35,688 bases of DNA from positions 1 to 35,688 of the forward strand of contig CACXGO010000022.1 in the NCBI GenBank assembly GCA_902767245.1. Direction: 5' to 3'. Of the stretch, positions 35,688-35,688 are shown piece after piece. The position numbers and the translations under genes were made by a program. Below the pieces are notes generated by a model. The model was given only the letters and a program-made list of their open reading frames with translations, was not told the origin of the DNA and searched no databases. Position 1 is the first letter of the stretch, and the number at the start of each line of letters is the position of its first letter. Source of the DNA: an uncultured Erysipelotrichaceae bacterium. GTDB lineage: Bacteria > Bacillota_I > Bacilli_A > RF39 > UBA660.

Positions 35688-35688
35688 A

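Overview
The window is the replication-origin region of a strongly AT-rich, low-GC Gram-positive bacterium. The gene order around oriC, a ComK-type regulator, long HPF, Jag/KhpB, SecA with a SEC-C tail and AgrA/B/C/D homologues point to Bacillota, class Bacilli or a nearby uncultured gut lineage (RF39- or Erysipelotrichales-like; this placement is inference). The genetic code looks standard: tryptophan is TGG and TGA is used as a stop (mnmE, rsmG-side genes, ung, agrA). No tRNA or rRNA gene, insertion sequence or CRISPR array was seen.

Left arm (minus strand, 1-8907): dnaA, dnaN, a ComK-family gene, recF, gyrB and gyrA run leftward away from oriC. ComK sits where the small S4-domain gene yaaA often lies. 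Beyond gyrA the window opens inside a tandem array of ParB-binding parS sites with a 34-bp period. oriC (8908-9170) holds a cluster of DnaA boxes, and a second cluster lies between dnaA and dnaN, giving a bipartite origin.

Right arm, core part (plus strand, 9171-25620): rpmH, rnpA, yidC and khpB come first, then mnmE, mnmG, rsmG and rsmA, an AGCS-type amino-acid symporter, ung, tilS and ftsH, an unusual pilin-like protein containing a LysM-like insert, parA, parB, a DUF951 gene and an AbgT-family transporter. ParA, ParB and the parS array form one segregation system spread over both sides of oriC.

Right arm, distal part (25630-35688): ychF, a lipoprotein with a serpin-like C-terminal end, and rpsF-ssb-rpsR lead to an agr-type quorum-sensing locus. 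That locus is split into two converging units: agrA-agrC on the plus strand and agrB-agrD on the minus strand, sharing one bidirectional terminator. agrC is broken (or controlled) at a run of nine A, and the AgrD peptide lacks the usual cysteine. A pair of 10-bp direct repeats 21 bp apart, typical of LytTR-regulator sites, lies between agrB and the following cold-shock gene. The window ends with csp, long hpf, a small ORF, secA and the edge of a possible minus-strand gene.

Most of the window is conserved housekeeping DNA. The points most worth attention are the agr locus (split layout, A9 frameshift, cysteine-less AgrD, LytTR-like repeats), the pilin-LysM protein, the truncated ComK next to recF, the tandem parS array and the serpin-like lipoprotein.
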